A stretch of 64,000 nucleotides of DNA from the NCBI RefSeq assembly GCF_023703775.1, contig NZ_CP098514.1:1674001-1738000 (forward strand), written 5' to 3'. The DNA comes from Haloplanus sp. GDY1. GTDB taxonomy: Archaea; Halobacteriota; Halobacteria; Halobacteriales; Haloferacaceae. The position numbers and the translations under genes were made by a program. Under the pieces are notes generated by a model. It saw only the letters and a list, made by a program, of their open reading frames with translations, had not been told where the DNA came from and did no database searches. Every line of letters begins with the position of its first letter. Positions within the stretch are counted from its first letter, which is position 1. Below are positions 36,332 to 44,985 of this stretch, in pieces.

Positions 36332-36805
36332 TCAGCCGTCGGCCGGCACGCGCTCCCGGGCCGTGTCGGCGTCGCCGGGCGGCCCCACCAGCACGTCGAT
36401 TCCGGTGACCCACTTCACCCGCTCCCAGCAGTCCGCGTCGGGGACCAGCAGACGGACGGGGCCGCCACGCTCCGTCGGGATCGGATCCCCCGCCAGCCTG
36501 GTCGCGAGCAGCGCCGACCGGAGGCGGTCGAGGGCGAACCCGCAGGCGTACTCGGGATCGGTCGTGTGAACCAGGCCGTGGGTCGCGTCGGCCGCGGGGC
36601 CGGCCCGGTCGAGGACCGTCCCGACGCGGACGCCGCGCCACGACCGGTCCGGCGCCGTCTCCCCCGCACAGGCCGTCGAGGACGCCATCGACGCGTCGGT
36701 CGGGAGGGCGGCGGCCGTGGTCGACAGCGGGTCGTCGACGGCGCCGTCGACGGTCACGGGCCAGCGGTCCGGATCGGCGTCGGCCGGCGGGTCCGAATGC
36801 GACAT
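36332..36805 (-). CDS. Molybdopterin-domain oxidoreductase, sulfite oxidase fold, short form
   Basis: A 157-residue protein with the landmarks of the sulfite-oxidase type Moco-binding domain: the cofactor cysteine in STACAGE near 48-54, SWRGVRVGTVLDRAGP, TERGGPVRLLVPDADCWERVKWV. At 157 residues it is close to a bare domain, with no signal peptide and no dimerisation domain. Possibly cytoplasmic or dependent on a partner. ATG 36805 is supported by a TATA-like element 26 bases upstream; an open extension upstream would overlap the divergent DUF2249 gene. Confidence 0.82.
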   Translation of the reverse strand: MSHSDPPADADPDRWPVTVDGAVDDPLSTTAAALPTDASMASSTACAGETAPDRSWRGVRVGTVLDRAGPAADATHGLVHTTDPEYACGFALDRLRSALLATRLAGDPIPTERGGPVRLLVPDADCWERVKWVTGIDVLVGPPGDADTARERVPADG

Positions 36806-36828
36806 GGGCGCGTGCAGGCAGACCACGG

Positions 36829-36837
36829 GCTTAACCC
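36829..36837 (-). promoter_or_regulatory. TATA box of the Moco-domain gene
   Basis: Reverse-strand GGGTTAAGC centred about 28 bases upstream of the ATG at 36805. Positional inference. Confidence 0.45.
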
Positions 36838-36907
36838 TTCGGCCGAGCGCGTTCGGCCCGAACGTGTTCGGGCCAACCGACACCAGCGGCGCGGCCGTGG
36901 GAGGGGT

Positions 36908-37138
36908 ATGGACCGCAAACTCGACCTGCGCGAGATGCCCCCGAGCGAGCGCCACCCCAAGATCCACGACGCCTTCGACGACCTCGAGTCGGGCGAGACG
37001 CTGACCATCGTCAACGACCACGATCCGAAGCCGCTGTTCTACGAGTTCGAGGCCGAACGCGACGCGTTCGACGCCGAGAACTACCACACCGAACGCCGCG
37101 GCCCGAACGAGTTCGTGGCGAAACTCCCGAAGCGGTAG
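36908..37138 (+). CDS. DUF2249 domain protein
   Basis: A 76-residue protein consisting of one DUF2249 domain: LDLREMPPSERHPKIHDAF, ESGETLTIVNDHDPKPL and FYEFEAER. These TusA-like small proteins often occur with denitrification or sulfur genes; the function is not settled. Divergent from the Moco-domain oxidoreductase with 102 bases between, so a shared redox role is possible. Confidence 0.85.
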   Translation: MDRKLDLREMPPSERHPKIHDAFDDLESGETLTIVNDHDPKPLFYEFEAERDAFDAENYHTERRGPNEFVAKLPKR

Positions 37139-37182
37139 CCGGGCGGCCCGGGGCGTCCCCGAGACGAAAGATACAACGGGAC

Positions 37183-37200
37183 CTAATTAGATGTAATTAC
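37183..37200. promoter_or_regulatory. Twin 8-base palindromes upstream of a small membrane protein
   Basis: CTAATTAG (37183-37190) and GTAATTAC (37193-37200) are each perfect palindromes separated by two bases. They lie immediately before the ATG at 37205, near the transcription start expected from a weak TATA-like AGATACAAC at 37170. Possible operator; unproven. Confidence 0.45.
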
Positions 37201-37204
37201 CAGC

Positions 37205-37405
37205 ATGGCCGATCCGACAGTTCGGTCGACGCCGGTGGTCCCTCGGGGCGTCGACTACCTGCTCGCGGCGATGGGCGTCGCGCTCTTCGGCGGCATCGCC
37301 GTCGGCGTCGTCTCCGCGCTCCCGCTACAGGTGACCGCCGCCGGCGGATCGCTGTTCGCGACGTGTCTGCTCGCCGTCGGGCTGGTTCGCTTCCCCCGGA
37401 ACTGA
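37205..37405 (+). CDS. Small two-helix membrane protein
   Basis: A 66-residue protein with two membrane segments (about 18-38 and 43-60) and a short basic end. No recognisable family beyond haloarchaeal small membrane proteins. Its stop abuts the stop of the convergent surface-protein gene at 37406. Confidence 0.65.
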   Translation: MADPTVRSTPVVPRGVDYLLAAMGVALFGGIAVGVVSALPLQVTAAGGSLFATCLLAVGLVRFPRN

Positions 37406-39301
37406 TCACCGGCGGCGAACGGCGACGACGGCGGCGAGCAGGGCCAGGCCGCCCACCGGAACGAGCGGGACGTCGAAGGGCCCCACGACCGGCACCGGCA
37501 CCGAGACGCTGGCGCCCAGGGGGTCGGGGATCGGGACGACGACGCCCAGAATCGGGATCCGGAAGCCCGCCGGGGCCTCGTCGTCGGGCACGTCGGCGTC
37601 GCCGTCGCCGTCGCCGGGGGCGGGGAGGGGCGTCGGCCGCGGGTCGGCCTCGCTCGCCGTCGGCGCCGGGTCCTCCGCGGGGGCGGTCACGGTCGTCTCG
37701 TTCAGATACTCCTCCCCGCTCGCGTCGCGGACCCGGACCCTGACGCGCGTCTCGTCGCGGGCGCCCTCGAGTCGGGTGCCGAAGGACCCGTCGGCCCCGA
37801 CGTCGACCGGTCGGATGTCGACGATCCGCCCGGTGTCGGGGTCCAGCGTCTCGACGCTCGCGCCGGCGACCTGTCCGCCAGCGATGCGGCCGGTGACCGA
37901 GACGGTCCGCCCCTCGACGTAGCCGGTCCCGCGGTCGCCGATGGTGATGTTCGGGGCGAGAAACGTCGAGAGCGCGTAAGTCCGGAGCCGTTCGTTGAGC
38001 GCGGTGTCGTTCGCGCCGACGGTGACGCTGTCGGCGCCGGCCGGGTGATAGACCGTCGTGTCGAAGCCGACGCGCTTCCGGTCGGCGTCGGGCACCGTCG
38101 GCTGCCGGTACACCACGCGGTGACGGACGACGAGTTCGTTCTCGTCCTCGCGGACCTGGACGGTCGCCTCGTCGTACACCGAACAGAGCTCCTCCTCGTC
38201 GTCGATCTCGAGTTCGGTGGTCGCCGCACAGAGGTTCCTCCCGTCGAGGCTCTCGATGTCGACGTCGGTCGCCACCTCGTCGAGCGTCAGGACCGTCTCG
38301 TCGACCCAGACGTCGTGGACCTGGACCGAATCGCTGACCGTGCCCTCGACGTGGAGCCGCGTCGGCGACACGTAGCGAACGTCGGTCACGTTCACCGTCG
38401 GGGGCGTCCCGTCGTCGACGGTGACGACGACGTGGTAGACGGCGACGTTCCCGAGGACGTCCTCGACGGCGACGCGGAGGTAGTTGGACCCGAGCGCGAG
38501 CGTCACCGTCTCGTTGAACGAGTCGCCGGGTGAGGGGAGGAGGTGCCGGTCGAGCCGTTCGGGATCGGCGTCGTCGTCGACGCCGTCGGTCGGAATCGAC
38601 AGCGCGGGATGGATCGGCGCCGTGTCGACGGGGTCGTAGGCGAACTCCTCGTCGTCGTCCGCGGACCGCCCGCCGACGGGGGCGTACTCGTAGGCGTGGT
38701 CGATCCGGACGGCCCGGATCGCCGAGTGGTCGTCGATGGTGCCCGCCACGGTCAGCGTGGAGTTGGCGACTGTCAGTTCCGGCACCGCGTCCGTGGCCGT
38801 GGACGTCGGCGTCTCGTCGACGACGAACAGCGGCGTCCGGCCGTCGAGTCGGTCGAGCGTCTCGGTGTCGTAGCCGACCGGCCCGCCACGGAGCGGCGGG
38901 GCGAACGTGACCGAGGGCGCGCGGTCGTCGCGGACGACGGTGGCGGAGTAGGTCGTGACGTCGCCGGCCCTGGCGACCACCGTGATCCGGTGGTCCCCGT
39001 TTCGCAGGTCGAGGACGAGGTTGCGCTCGACGGTCCGGGTCGACGGCTCGAAGACGTGTCGCGTCTCGCCGTCCACCCGTATCTCCACCAGTCGGATCGT
39101 CTCGCCCTCCGGGGCCGTCGCCGACACGCTCAGCCACGGGTCGGCGGACGTGTGATGGACCTCGCCGAGGGCGAGCGGCGCCCCGTCGACGGTGACGGTC
39201 ACCGACGGCGGCGACTCGGCCTGGGACTGGGCGGCGACCGGCCCGAGCGACGCGACTCCGGCGACGACCAGTACGGCGGCGACGACGACTGCGTTCCTCA
39301 T
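37406..39301 (-). CDS. Large exported surface protein with C-terminal membrane anchor
   Basis: A 631-residue acidic protein. A Sec signal (1-25, ending VAAQS) is followed by repeated Ig-like or carboxypeptidase-regulatory-like beta domains (for example LNETTVTAP and GTVSDSVQVHDVWVDE segments), a Pro/Asp-rich stalk near 560-585, and a C-terminal hydrophobic segment with a basic end (AAVVAVRRR). Several N-x-T sequons suggest glycosylation. No catalytic site is visible; probably cell-surface binding or structural. It lacks a clear PGF motif. Confidence 0.75.
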   Translation of the reverse strand: MRNAVVVAAVLVVAGVASLGPVAAQSQAESPPSVTVTVDGAPLALGEVHHTSADPWLSVSATAPEGETIRLVEIRVDGETRHVFEPSTRTVERNLVLDLRNGDHRITVVARAGDVTTYSATVVRDDRAPSVTFAPPLRGGPVGYDTETLDRLDGRTPLFVVDETPTSTATDAVPELTVANSTLTVAGTIDDHSAIRAVRIDHAYEYAPVGGRSADDDEEFAYDPVDTAPIHPALSIPTDGVDDDADPERLDRHLLPSPGDSFNETVTLALGSNYLRVAVEDVLGNVAVYHVVVTVDDGTPPTVNVTDVRYVSPTRLHVEGTVSDSVQVHDVWVDETVLTLDEVATDVDIESLDGRNLCAATTELEIDDEEELCSVYDEATVQVREDENELVVRHRVVYRQPTVPDADRKRVGFDTTVYHPAGADSVTVGANDTALNERLRTYALSTFLAPNITIGDRGTGYVEGRTVSVTGRIAGGQVAGASVETLDPDTGRIVDIRPVDVGADGSFGTRLEGARDETRVRVRVRDASGEEYLNETTVTAPAEDPAPTASEADPRPTPLPAPGDGDGDADVPDDEAPAGFRIPILGVVVPIPDPLGASVSVPVPVVGPFDVPLVPVGGLALLAAVVAVRRR

Positions 39302-39360
39302 GGGGGGACCCTCGGTCGGACACGTGGACGGGACGGGTTATGAGTGGTGTGGCCCAATTA

Positions 39361-40419
39361 TCAGCGCGTGGAGTCGGACGACCCCGGCGTCGGGCGCGCG
39401 CCGAGTTCCACCTCGACGGTCCGCTCGCTCCCGTCGCGGAGGACCGTCAGCGAGACGGCATCGCCCGGACGGGTCCGGAGGGCGAGGTGGCTCCCGAGCG
39501 CCTCCGTCGTGTCCGTGGCCCTCCCGTCGATGGCCAGCACCACGTCGCCGCCGACGGGGACGCCCTCGCCGTCGATCAGTTCCGGGTCGCTGGACCGGAG
39601 CGCACCCGCGGCGGGGCCGCCCGGCGCCACGTCGACGACCAGCAACCCCCGCGGTTCGTCGAGGTCGTTCGCCGCCGCGAGCCGCGGCGTCACTGGCGTC
39701 AGCGCGACGCCGAGGAAGGCGTGTTCGAACGAGCCGGTTTCGATCAGCGCGGGGAGCACCCGCCGGGCGAGGGCCGCCGAGATGCCGAAGGCGATGTCCT
39801 CGCCGCCGCCGGAGTTGATGACGGCGACGACCCGGCCGTCGAGGGCCGCCAGCGGCCCGCCGCTGTTGCCCGGGTTGACCGCCGCGTCCGTCTGGATGGC
39901 GTCCGGGATGCTGTAGCCGGTCGGGGCCGGAATCGAGCGGTCGACGCCGCTGACGATTCCGGTCGTGACCGAGCCGTCGAGGTCGAAGGGGTTGCCGATG
40001 GCGACCACCTCCTGCCCGACGACCGCGGGGTCCTCGGCCAGGTCGAGCGGCGAGGACGCCTCGGGCAGGTCGTCGACGGCGACGACCGCCAGGTCGCTGT
40101 TCGGGTCCGTGCCGACGACGTCGCCCTCGTGCCACCGCCCCTCGCTCGTCCGGAGATCCACGGCCGACGCCTCGCCGACGACGTGGGCGTTCGTGACGAC
40201 GTGGCGCCGGTCGTAGACGAACCCCGTGCCGCTCCCCGCGTCCGTCCGGACCAGGAGGACCGAGTCGATGGCGTCGCGGTAGACCCGAGTGTACGGGCTG
40301 ACCGACGACGCGTCGTCCGCGGCCGTCGGCGGCGACGCCCCACAGCCCGCGACGCCCGCGGCCAGCGCGAGGCCGCCCGCCCGGAGGAACCGCCGTCTGC
40401 TCGTGTCCGAGTCGACCAT
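39361..40419 (-). CDS. HtrA/DegP-type serine protease lipoprotein with PDZ domain
   Basis: A 352-residue extracytoplasmic protease for damaged proteins. Tat signal (SRRRFLRAG at 7-15) with lipobox VAGC (Cys 26). The trypsin-like domain has His 79 in VVTNAHVVG, Asp 109 in NSDLAVV and Ser 186 in GNSGGP; the PDZ domain spans about 250-340 (GLLVVDVAPGGPAAGAL). It ends 59 bases upstream of the surface protein gene on the same strand. Start ATG 40419. Confidence 0.92.
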   Translation of the reverse strand: MVDSDTSRRRFLRAGGLALAAGVAGCGASPPTAADDASSVSPYTRVYRDAIDSVLLVRTDAGSGTGFVYDRRHVVTNAHVVGEASAVDLRTSEGRWHEGDVVGTDPNSDLAVVAVDDLPEASSPLDLAEDPAVVGQEVVAIGNPFDLDGSVTTGIVSGVDRSIPAPTGYSIPDAIQTDAAVNPGNSGGPLAALDGRVVAVINSGGGEDIAFGISAALARRVLPALIETGSFEHAFLGVALTPVTPRLAAANDLDEPRGLLVVDVAPGGPAAGALRSSDPELIDGEGVPVGGDVVLAIDGRATDTTEALGSHLALRTRPGDAVSLTVLRDGSERTVEVELGARPTPGSSDSTR

Positions 40420-40460
40420 CACCGACCCTGGGGGGCACGGCGGAAAGTAGGTTTGGGTCG

Positions 40461-41093
40461 TCACCCCTCGACCAGCCGCCGCAACTGCTCGGGCGGGACC
40501 GCACCCCGCGCCGCGTGGCCGTCGTACGCGAACGTCGGCACCCCGGTGACGCCCCGCTGCTGGGCCGTCCGGAACAGGTCGTCGACCCGTGCGAACAGCG
40601 ACTCGTCGTCGAGGGCCTCGCGGACGACCGCCGGATCGAGGCCCGCGGCCTCGGCGCAGTCCGCGAGGACCGCGGCGTCGCCGACGTCCCGGCCGTCGAT
40701 CCACAGCGCCTCGAAGACCGCCTCGTCGAACGCCAGCCACGTCTCGTAGGGTTCGACCTCCCGCACGCGGTAGGAGGCGGCCTGTGCCGGCCGGGAGTCC
40801 ACGTCGGTCGCGATCTCCTGGGCCAGGTCGACGTCGTATTTCTCGCTCAGGCGGCGGACGTTCTCCCGGGCCTGCTCGTAGTACGCCTCGTCTTTCCCGT
40901 CGTCGGCCGAGTGGTCGATATCGCCGTCGGGGCCGCGCTTCCCCGCGCGGAGGTCGAAGGGTCGCCAGTCGATCTCCAGGGGGTCCTCGCGCTCGGCCTG
41001 ATACCGGGCGAGGGACTGCCGGCCGAGGTAACAGAACGGGCAGACGTAGTCGGAGTAGACCGTGATGCGCTCGCGGGCCTGCGTGTCGCTCAT
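40461..41093 (-). CDS. DsbA-family (FrnE-like) thiol oxidoreductase
   Basis: A 210-residue thioredoxin-fold protein with an inserted helical domain, of the FrnE/HCCA-isomerase-like group. The dithiol is CPFC in YSDYVCPFCYLGRQ near residues 13-26 and the cis-Pro lies in GVTGVPTFAYDG. No signal peptide, so it probably acts in the cytoplasm. Start ATG 41093; an in-frame GTG two codons upstream is less likely. Same strand as the protease gene, 41 bases upstream of it. Confidence 0.88.
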   Translation of the reverse strand: MSDTQARERITVYSDYVCPFCYLGRQSLARYQAEREDPLEIDWRPFDLRAGKRGPDGDIDHSADDGKDEAYYEQARENVRRLSEKYDVDLAQEIATDVDSRPAQAASYRVREVEPYETWLAFDEAVFEALWIDGRDVGDAAVLADCAEAAGLDPAVVREALDDESLFARVDDLFRTAQQRGVTGVPTFAYDGHAARGAVPPEQLRRLVEG

Positions 41094-41174
41094 GGCCACC
41101 CTACCGGCGCCGGGTACAAGAGTGCGACCCGGCTGTGACGCGTGGGCGCACGACCCCGGCAGGGGGCCGAGCCG

Positions 41175-41771
41175 TCACTCGACGACGACGGCCCCCTTCA
41201 TCCCCAGCGCCCGGTGGGGCGTACAGACGTACCGGTAGGTGCCAGCCGACGAGAAGGTGTGTTCGAAGGTGAACCCCTCCTCGGTGGAGCGGTCGCTCTC
41301 GAAGGCGCCGCCTTCGGCGGCGACGTCGTGCTGGGCGCCCTTCCCGGTCCACTCCCAGACGACCGTCGTCCCCGTCGAGATCCGGATCGCCGGCGGGTCG
41401 AACGCGTAGGCGCCGCCGTTGCCCTGGGCGCCGACGGCGACGGTCACCTCGCCGCTCCCCGTCTCGTCGACGACCCCGTCGTAGTTGCCGACGTTCGAGA
41501 ACCAGCCGTCGAAACCCGCGGGGGCGTCGCCGCTGCCGGCCCCGGCGGTGTCGGTGGCGGTGCCGCCACCGCCGTCGCTGCTCCCGTCGTCGCTCCCGCC
41601 GCCCTCGTCGCCACCGCCACCGCCGCTCCCGCCGCCCTCGTCGCCACTGCCACCGCCACCGCCACCGCCGCTCCCGCCGCTACACCCGGCCAGGGCGGTG
41701 AGGCCGCCGAGGGCGAGCGCGCTCGTCGACAGTACGACCGACCGACGCGTGAGCCGTTCGGGTTCGGACAT
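41175..41771 (-). CDS. Halocyanin-type blue copper lipoprotein
   Basis: A 198-residue electron carrier on the outer face of the membrane. Tat signal (TRRSVVLSTS at 8-17) and lipobox LAGC (Cys 30), then a long Gly/Ser/Asp/Glu spacer (31-80). The plastocyanin-like domain has copper ligands in GAQHDV (His), YVCTPHRALGMKG (Cys, His, Met). Probably carries electrons to a terminal oxidase or another respiratory partner; no oxidase gene is in the window. Confidence 0.92.
   Translation of the reverse strand: MSEPERLTRRSVVLSTSALALGGLTALAGCSGGSGGGGGGGSGDEGGGSGGGGGDEGGGSDDGSSDGGGGTATDTAGAGSGDAPAGFDGWFSNVGNYDGVVDETGSGEVTVAVGAQGNGGAYAFDPPAIRISTGTTVVWEWTGKGAQHDVAAEGGAFESDRSTEEGFTFEHTFSSAGTYRYVCTPHRALGMKGAVVVE
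41560..41685. repeat. Low-complexity CCGCC/GTCGCC tract encoding the halocyanin spacer
   Basis: Short imprecise repeats that encode Gly, Ser, Asp and Glu runs between the lipobox and the copper domain. In frame and without independent function. Confidence 0.7.
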
Positions 41772-41862
41772 CGTCCCGCGTCGTTCATCGCGTCGGTCGG
41801 ACGCGAGGGTTCGGGCGAACGGGTTCGGGTCGGTTACCGGACGCTGGGAACGGGGGCCGCCG

Positions 41863-42072
41863 TCACTCCTCGTCGTCGAGCAGTCCCATGTCGTCGGCGA
41901 CGAGGTCCGCGAGGCGGTCGGCGACGGCGGGGTCGACCTCCGCGACCGCCTCGCCGTCGTGGACGCTCTCGTTGTGTCGCTCGACCGCGTCGGCCACCGC
42001 CGACAGCGACACCCGAGTCGTCGTCTCACACGCCGAGCAGATGATCGGCACCGTCGGATCGTCGTCGGTCAT
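41863..42072 (-). CDS. Small zinc-finger-like protein
   Basis: A 69-residue protein with a CxxC pair in IICSACETTTRVSL and two histidines in ERHNESVHDGE, spaced as in C2H2-like fingers, then an acidic helical tail. DNA binding or protein contact is possible. Start MTDDDP at 42072; a GTG/ATG upstream would add six residues. Between halocyanin and photolyase on the same strand. Confidence 0.68.
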   Translation of the reverse strand: MTDDDPTVPIICSACETTTRVSLSAVADAVERHNESVHDGEAVAEVDPAVADRLADLVADDMGLLDDEE

Positions 42073-42178
42073 CGATGCGTCCCCTCGCACCCCGGAGTGA
42101 AAAGGACGGGGGACGACGGCGCTACGGATCGTCGGGGGCGTCGCCGGCGACGGGTCGAAACGGCGCCAGCGGACCGTC

Positions 42179-43585
42179 TCAGTCCCCGTCCTCGCCGCGC
42201 GCCCGTTCGAACATCGCGAGCGCCCGCTCCCGTCGCTCGCCGTGGTCGACGATCGGTGCCGGGTAGTCGGGCGCCGCCTCCCGGCGCCGCGCCGGCGACA
42301 GGTCGTGCCAGTCGTGGATCAGCTCCGGATCGACGCCCCGGAGTTCGGGGACGTACTCCCGGATGTACTCGGCGTCGGGGTCGTGGCGCTCCCCCTGCGT
42401 CATGGGGTTGAAGATGCGGAAGTAGGGCTGGGCGTCCGTCCCCGTGGAGGCGGCCCACTGCCAGCCGCCGTTGTCGTTCGCGGGGTTGTGGTCGACGAGC
42501 TTCCGCCGGAACCAGTCGTACCCCTCCCGCCAGTCGATCAGGAGGTCCTTCGTCAGGAAGGAGGCGACGATCATCCGCACGCGGTTGTGCATCCACGCCT
42601 CCGCGCGCAACTGGCGCATCCCGGCGTCGACGATGGGGTAGCCCGTCTCGCCGTCCGTCCACGCCCGCAGGGCCTCGGGGTCCTCGCGCCACTCGATGGG
42701 GTTCTCGTACTCGCGGTAGTTCTCCGTCACCACCTGGGGGTCGAAGTAGAGGACGTGGTGGTAGAACTCCCGCCAGGCGAGTTCGCCGCGGAACGTCTCG
42801 ACGGCCTCGCGGGCGTCCTCGTCGGGCGCCGTCTCGCGGGCGCGCACCACCCGGTCGTGGACCGTCCGGACGCCCACGGTGCCGTGGGTCAGGTGCGGCG
42901 AGAGCCGCGAGGTGGCGTCCGCGGCCGGGCGGTCCCGCGCCGCCTCGTACCGGTAGATGGGCCCCGAACAGAAGTCGTTGAGGCGGTGGCGGGCTTCCTC
43001 GTACCCGCCCGGGGGAACCGTCGCCTCGGGGTCGTCGAAGCCCAGGTCGGCGAGCGTGGGGATGGGCGTCTCGGCGTCGACGTCGGCGAGGCGGTCCGCG
43101 CCCGGCGCCGACACCGAGGGGGACTTCTCCCGGTCGCGCCACTTCTTCCAGAAGTAACTGTAGACCGAGTAGGGGTCGCCGTCGTTGGTGGTGATGGAGC
43201 CGGGTTCGTGGTGGAGGTGGTCCTGGACGACCCGGGTCTCGACCCCCGCGTCGGCGAGGCGGTCCGCGACCCGGTCGTCGCGCCGGCGGCCGAGCCCGGA
43301 GTAGGCCTGCGCCCACGACGCCGCGTCGGCGCCGTGCTCGTCGGCGAGACGGGCGAGTTCGGCCGGCGCCTCGCCGCGGACCACCACCAGGTCGCTCTCG
43401 CGGGCGCGGTACCACTCCCGGAGGGCGGCGAGGCTGTCGCGGACGAAGGCCACCCGGGGCGGCGCGGCGTGAGTCAGGATCCGCGGGTCGAACACGTACA
43501 CCGGAAGGATGGGATCGTCGTCGCCCGTCACCAGGGCCAGGTTGTCCGAGGGGCGGAGGTCCGTCCGGTGCCAGTGGAGGCGCAT
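42179..43585 (-). CDS. phr2: Deoxyribodipyrimidine photolyase
   Basis: Light-driven repair of cyclobutane pyrimidine dimers, important for a surface-living halophile. The 468-residue protein has an N-terminal antenna-binding domain (MRLHWHRTDLRPSDN) and the helical FAD domain with TSRLSPHLTHGTVGVRTV, AWREFYHHVLYFDP, GYPIVDAGMRQLRAEAW, NRVRMIVASFLTKDLL and NDNGGWQWAASTGTDAQPY. These are the classical class I photolyase motifs. Start ATG 43585 with a TATA box about 27 bases upstream. Confidence 0.95.
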   Translation of the reverse strand: MRLHWHRTDLRPSDNLALVTGDDDPILPVYVFDPRILTHAAPPRVAFVRDSLAALREWYRARESDLVVVRGEAPAELARLADEHGADAASWAQAYSGLGRRRDDRVADRLADAGVETRVVQDHLHHEPGSITTNDGDPYSVYSYFWKKWRDREKSPSVSAPGADRLADVDAETPIPTLADLGFDDPEATVPPGGYEEARHRLNDFCSGPIYRYEAARDRPAADATSRLSPHLTHGTVGVRTVHDRVVRARETAPDEDAREAVETFRGELAWREFYHHVLYFDPQVVTENYREYENPIEWREDPEALRAWTDGETGYPIVDAGMRQLRAEAWMHNRVRMIVASFLTKDLLIDWREGYDWFRRKLVDHNPANDNGGWQWAASTGTDAQPYFRIFNPMTQGERHDPDAEYIREYVPELRGVDPELIHDWHDLSPARRREAAPDYPAPIVDHGERRERALAMFERARGEDGD

Positions 43586-43606
43586 ACGGGGCGGTGGGAA
43601 CGGGTC

Positions 43607-43616
43607 GGCATAAATG
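43607..43616 (-). promoter_or_regulatory. TATA box of the photolyase gene
   Basis: Reverse-strand CATTTATGCC centred about 27 bases upstream of the ATG at 43585: a leaderless-type arrangement. Confidence 0.5.
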
Positions 43617-43695
43617 CTCGATCCGTCGAGCCGGGTGACGAATCGAGACTTTCATACGTTCACGGACACGTCATCCGACAACGGAGACCCCGCTA

Positions 43696-43983
43696 GTGCG
43701 CAGTCAGTCGCCGAACCTCGCCGAGAGAGACGTGCTCGCGACGTACGAACGCGAGGGAGACGAAACGCTCGAGATGGCCATCGCGAGGGCGTTCCGGCGG
43801 GCCGGCATCGACGTGATGGAGCGAGACGTCCCCTTCCACGAGATGGTCGACGTGGACGCCCTCCGGGACCTCCACCGGGGACCCCACCCGACGCCGATCC
43901 GGACCACGCTCGTGCTCTACGACCACCCCGTGACGATCACCGGCGAGGCGGTCCGTGTCTACGCGCCGACCGACGCGGAGTGA
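43696..43983 (+). CDS. Small haloarchaeal protein of unknown function
   Basis: A 95-residue acidic protein: a helical first half (LAERDVLATYEREGDETLEM) and a beta-rich second half (TTLVLYDHPVTITGEAVRVY). The compact size and ending in a strand pair recall haloarchaeal output-domain proteins, but I cannot assign it. GTG start at 43696. Confidence 0.6.
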   Translation: MRSQSPNLAERDVLATYEREGDETLEMAIARAFRRAGIDVMERDVPFHEMVDVDALRDLHRGPHPTPIRTTLVLYDHPVTITGEAVRVYAPTDAE

Positions 43984-44050
43984 TCGGCGGGCGGACCCGT
44001 TCCGGCCGGTCGCCCGAGCGGCGGTCGACGGCACCGACTCACGGCCGGCA

Positions 44051-44058
44051 GTATTAGG
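44051..44058 (+). promoter_or_regulatory. TATA-like element of the aldo/keto reductase gene
   Basis: GTATTAGG lies about 27 bases upstream of the ATG at 44082. Confidence 0.4.
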
Positions 44059-44081
44059 CCCCCGCAGCCCCGCGTGACGGT

Positions 44082-44939
44082 ATGACGCGCGAAGCCGTGA
44101 CCGTCGGCGACGTCGACGTGCCCGCGGTCGGACTCGGCACGTGGCGCCTGCGCGGCGACGACTGCCGTCGGGCCGTGGAGACGGCGCTCGAACTGGGGTA
44201 CCGACACGTCGACACCGCGCAGGCGTACGACAACGAACGACAGGTCGGCACCGCGATCGAGGGGAGTTCGGTCGACCGCGAGGACGTCTTCCTGACGACG
44301 AAACTCGACGGGGGCAACCGGAGCCGCGAGGCCGTCCACCGCTCGGTCGACCGGAGCCTCGACCGACTCGACACCGACTACCTCGACCTCCTCCTGATCC
44401 ACTGGCCGAACGGCAGACCGCCGTTCTCGCCGGTTCGCCTGCCCGGCGCCACCCCACTTTCGGAGACGCTCGCGGCGATGGCCGACCTGGTCGCCGACGG
44501 CCGGGTCCGCCGGATCGGCGTCTCGAACGTCGGAGTCCGCGGCCTCGACGAGGCGCGGTCGCTCTCGGACGTGCCCATCTTCGCGAACCAGGTGGGGTTC
44601 AACCCCTATCTGGAGCGGCGGAACCTCCTGTCGTACTGTCGCCGGCACGACGTCCTCCTGACCGCCTACAGCCCCCTGTGTCACGGGGGCGTCCTCGACG
44701 ACGAGGTGCTCGCGGCGGTCGGCCGGACGTACGGCAAGACCGCGGCACAGGTGGCGATCCGGTGGGTCGTCCAGCACGAGGGCGTCCGGGCGATTCCGAA
44801 GGCGACGGGCCGCGACCACCTCCGGGCGAACCTCGACGTGTTCGACTTCGAACTGACGGAGGCGGAGATGGAGCGGATCCGGCGGCCGTCGAAACTGCGG
44901 GCGCTCGCGGCGGCCGCCCGCTCGCGGCTGTCGGGCTGA
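44082..44939 (+). CDS. Aldo/keto reductase
   Basis: A 285-residue NADPH-dependent TIM-barrel reductase of carbonyl compounds. The catalytic tetrad is present: Asp 44 (VDTAQ), Tyr 49 (AYDNE), Lys 74 (TTKLDG) and His 107 (LIHWPN). The C-terminal coenzyme segment IPKATGRDHLRANL fits the 2,5-diketogluconate reductase-like group. Substrate unknown. Start ATG 44082. Confidence 0.92.
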   Translation: MTREAVTVGDVDVPAVGLGTWRLRGDDCRRAVETALELGYRHVDTAQAYDNERQVGTAIEGSSVDREDVFLTTKLDGGNRSREAVHRSVDRSLDRLDTDYLDLLLIHWPNGRPPFSPVRLPGATPLSETLAAMADLVADGRVRRIGVSNVGVRGLDEARSLSDVPIFANQVGFNPYLERRNLLSYCRRHDVLLTAYSPLCHGGVLDDEVLAAVGRTYGKTAAQVAIRWVVQHEGVRAIPKATGRDHLRANLDVFDFELTEAEMERIRRPSKLRALAAAARSRLSG

Positions 44940-44985
44940 CCGGAAACCACGTGACTGAAGGTGGCGGTGGGCCGAGCTACGGGGG

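Noticed and set aside
36838-37087. N-terminal extension of the Moco-domain protein
   Set aside because: The in-frame extension crosses the promoter and runs antisense over the DUF2249 gene; no signal peptide or homology is evident.
41560-41685. Repetitive CCGCC/GTCGCC tract
   Set aside because: It encodes the Gly/Ser-rich spacer of the halocyanin lipoprotein, common in this family; not an independent repeat element.
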